NCBI GenBank assembly: GCA_965214025.1
Contig: CBDCAW010000012.1
Location: 62,001-126,000 of the forward strand
Reading direction: 5' to 3'
Source: Granulosicoccus sp965214025
GTDB taxonomy: Bacteria; Pseudomonadota; Gammaproteobacteria; Granulosicoccales; Granulosicoccaceae
Length of the DNA stretch: 64,000 bases
Shown here one piece after another: positions 62,089-64,000 of this stretch (positions within the stretch are counted from its first letter, which is position 1; every line of letters starts with the position of its first letter). Below the pieces are notes generated by a model. It was given only the letters and a program-made list of their open reading frames with translations, did not search any database and was not told the origin of the DNA. The position numbers and the translations under genes were made by a program.

Positions 62089-63324
62089 ATGAATCCGGAC
62101 CTGGCCAGACTGCAGCCCTACCCGTTCGAGAAGCTTCGCCAGCTATTGTCCGGTGCACAGGCTCCCGCCACGGGCCAGCTGCCCGACGGCTCACCGAGAC
62201 GAGCCATTTCGCTATCGATCGGTGAACCGAAACGCGCGGCACCGGCGGCAGTGCAGCAGGCACTGGCAGCCGCACTCGAGGGCCTCGGCGCGTACCCGAG
62301 CACGACAGGCACCGACGCGCTGCGCGAGACGATTGCGCTGTGGCTCGGCCGCCGCTTCGGCCTCGACGATGCGGCTGCGCTGGCTCGCCATCACATACTG
62401 CCGGTCAATGGCACACGTGAGGCGCTGTTCGCCATCGCGCAGTGTGTGTTGAACCGCAACGCTGCGGCGCGCGACGTGCTGATGCCCAATCCGTTCTACC
62501 AGATCTACGAAGGGGCGGCACTGCTTGCCGGCTGTGAACCGCGGCTCTACGCCATCGACGGCAATGCCGACGACAACCTGGCCGCGATCGAGCCGGCGCA
62601 GTGGCAGGCTTGCCAGATGATCTACGTGTGCAACCCCGGCAACCCGACCGGCGCCGTGCTCGGAGAAGCGGCCCTGCAGCGGCTCATCGCACTGGCTCAC
62701 GAGCACGATTTCATCATCGCCAGCGACGAATGCTACAGCGAGATCTATCGCGAGGTGGCCGGCCCGCCGTGCGGTCTGCTGCAGGCAGCCCGCTCCATGG
62801 GAGTGCACGACTACAGCCGGTGCCTGGCATTCCACAGCCTGTCGAAACGCTCCAACCTGCCGGGCTTGCGCTCGGGTTTCGTCGCCGGTGATGCCGCTCT
62901 CATCGAGCGCTTCACGTTGTACCGCACCTATCACGGCTGCTCGATGGCACTGCCGGTTCAGCAGGCCAGCATCACGGCCTGGAACGATGAGGCGCATGTC
63001 GAGGAAAACCGACATGCCTACGACGCCAGCTTCCAGGCCGCCATCGACGAGCTGCATGCGGTGCTGCCGCTGACGATGCCACCCGGCGGTTTCTATCTGT
63101 GGCCAAGCCTGCCCGAGGCCCTGGGTGAAGACGACCAGAGCTTCACGCGGCGGCTGTACGAACAGACCGATGTGCGCGTGGTTCCCGGCAGCTTCCTCGC
63201 ACGTGAGGTAGACGGGCATAACCCGGGTACACGGCGGCTGCGACTGGCGCTCGTGGCACCGCCCGACGACTGCCGCGAGGCCGCGAGGCGCATTCGCACC
63301 TGCATCGAGTCGGGCCTGTCATGA
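62089..63324 (+). CDS. dapC: N-succinyldiaminopimelate aminotransferase
   Basis: A PLP enzyme of lysine and diaminopimelate synthesis. The 411-residue fold-type I protein has SLSIGEPKRAAPAAV near the start, PLP-binding NPGNPTGAV and SDECYSEIY, and the Schiff-base Lys in SLSKRSNLPGLRSGF. PGGFYLW and VVPGSFLA near the C terminus are aminotransferase class I features. dapD follows, which fixes the assignment to DapC rather than another class I aminotransferase. A 75-bp repeat array begins in its last codons. Confidence 0.95.
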   Translation: MNPDLARLQPYPFEKLRQLLSGAQAPATGQLPDGSPRRAISLSIGEPKRAAPAAVQQALAAALEGLGAYPSTTGTDALRETIALWLGRRFGLDDAAALARHHILPVNGTREALFAIAQCVLNRNAAARDVLMPNPFYQIYEGAALLAGCEPRLYAIDGNADDNLAAIEPAQWQACQMIYVCNPGNPTGAVLGEAALQRLIALAHEHDFIIASDECYSEIYREVAGPPCGLLQAARSMGVHDYSRCLAFHSLSKRSNLPGLRSGFVAGDAALIERFTLYRTYHGCSMALPVQQASITAWNDEAHVEENRHAYDASFQAAIDELHAVLPLTMPPGGFYLWPSLPEALGEDDQSFTRRLYEQTDVRVVPGSFLAREVDGHNPGTRRLRLALVAPPDDCREAARRIRTCIESGLS

Positions 63325-63500
63325 CGACATGGTGCCTGGCCATCGTTGCAACATGACGCCGGGCCCGTCATGGACAGCATGACGTCGGGCCTGTCAAGAC
63401 GACATGATGCCTGGCCATCGTTGCAGCATGACGCCGGGCCCGTCATGGACAGCATGACGCCGGGCCCGTCATGACGACATGACGCCGGTCCCGTCGTTTA
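63309..63500. repeat. 75-bp direct repeats with internal near-palindromes, dapC-dapD spacer
   Basis: Units start at 63309, 63384 and 63459 (the last truncated), a strict 75-bp period. Each contains one or two copies of ATGACGCCGGGCCCGTCAT (for example 63353-63371, 63428-63446, 63454-63472), a near-palindrome that could fold as a hairpin. The array starts before the dapC stop and ends about 68 bp before dapD. Confidence 0.9.
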
Positions 63501-63567
63501 AGACCCGTCATTGCAGCACGAAAACCAACCAGATGATCCGTACCACTCTCTTCAATGGAGCCTGACC

Positions 63568-64000
63568 ATGAACGATCTCGAATCCATCATCAACGACGCC
63601 TTCGAACGGCGCGACAGCCTCTCACCGAAAACTGCCGACCCCGAGATCATCGCGTCCGTGGAGGCTGCCATCGCACTGCTCGACAGCGGTGAGGCGCGCG
63701 TGGCCGAGCGCCGGGGCGTGGGGCAATGGGCGGTCAACGAGTGGCTGAAGAAGGCGGTGCTGCTGTCGTTTCGCCTGCGCGACAACGTGCCGATCGCTGC
63801 GGGTGGATTCACCCAGTTCTACGACAAGGTGCCGGGCAAGTTCACCGACCTGTCGGCCGCCGAGTTCGCTGAATCCGGGGTCAGGGTAGTACCACCGGCC
63901 ATGGCGCGGCGTGGCAGTTTCATCGCGCCGAACACGGTGCTGATGCCTTCCTACGTGAACATCGGTGCCTATGTCGATTCAGGCACCATGGTCGACACCT
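63568..64000 (+). CDS. dapD: Tetrahydrodipicolinate N-succinyltransferase, N-terminal fragment
   Basis: The first 144 codons of DapD; the gene continues past the window end. DapD succinylates tetrahydrodipicolinate, the step before DapC. The fragment shows INDAFERRDSLSP, EWLKKAVLLSFRLRDN and VLMPSYVNIGAYVDSGTMVDT, the start of the left-handed beta helix. GGAG lies eight bases before the ATG. It is probably co-transcribed with dapC across the repeat array. Confidence 0.96.
   Translation, partial: MNDLESIINDAFERRDSLSPKTADPEIIASVEAAIALLDSGEARVAERRGVGQWAVNEWLKKAVLLSFRLRDNVPIAAGGFTQFYDKVPGKFTDLSAAEFAESGVRVVPPAMARRGSFIAPNTVLMPSYVNIGAYVDSGTMVDT

Overview
The window is GC-rich (roughly 60%), gene-dense chromosomal DNA from a gammaproteobacterium. 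Evidence for this is the block gyrA ... pheA-tyrA-cmk-rpsA-ihfB with ubiG and a YciK-like SDR beyond gyrA, which is the order known from Pseudomonas-type genomes, together with lapB-pyrF, an efp-epmA pair, prmB, pgi, parC and dapC-dapD. I cannot place it to family from sequence alone. I saw no rRNA, CRISPR array, prophage or insertion sequence. One tRNA gene, Leu(CAA), is present.

Layout. Positions 1-8951 hold a minus-strand housekeeping run: tgt (cut by the window edge), queA, a hypoxanthine-type phosphoribosyltransferase, pyrF, lapB, ihfB, rpsA, an in-frame tyrA-cmk fusion and pheA. Positions 9388-29676 are an accessory block, all but two small genes on the plus strand, lying exactly where serC would be expected between pheA and gyrA. 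It holds a dimethylglycine-dehydrogenase-like enzyme, small stress and attachment proteins, an SMP-30 lactonase, a seven-gene biosynthetic operon (15457-24760), a PotD-like binding protein paired with a GGDEF-EAL receptor, and a PAS-GGDEF cyclase. Positions 29673-35319 return to core genes: gyrA (minus), then ubiG, a phytoene-synthase-like gene and an SDR (plus). Positions 35316-44918 carry HlyU, two lipoproteins, prmB, a copper pair (SCO plus PCuAC), psd, efp-epmA with a HExxH protein, htpX and an EamA transporter. Positions 44927-64000 carry parC, an EAL protein, an S9 peptidase, pgi, an NdvB-like GH17-GT2 glucan synthase facing a phosphoglycerol-transferase-like protein, a DUF481 outer-membrane protein, a CHASE sensor, a REC-HDOD regulator, DUF1415, dapC and the start of dapD.

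How genes fit together. The strongest candidate for an undescribed system is the operon 15457-24760: an EboD-type sugar-phosphate cyclase, an HD-like protein, a methyltransferase/Gfo-Idh-MocA fusion, a GT4 glycosyltransferase, a PIG-L deacetylase, a zinc-ribbon MBL hydrolase and a stand-alone YcaO. GT4 plus PIG-L is the MshA/MshB or BshA/BshB logic of low-molecular-weight thiols, here next to a cyclitol-type cyclase and a YcaO with altered ATP motifs. The product is unknown. The genes just downstream resemble the Vibrio NspS/MbaA polyamine-to-c-di-GMP switch, and further c-di-GMP and glucan genes suggest regulated biofilm life. Bacterial start codons were chosen by family length, ribosome-binding sites and overlaps; doubtful ones are stated.
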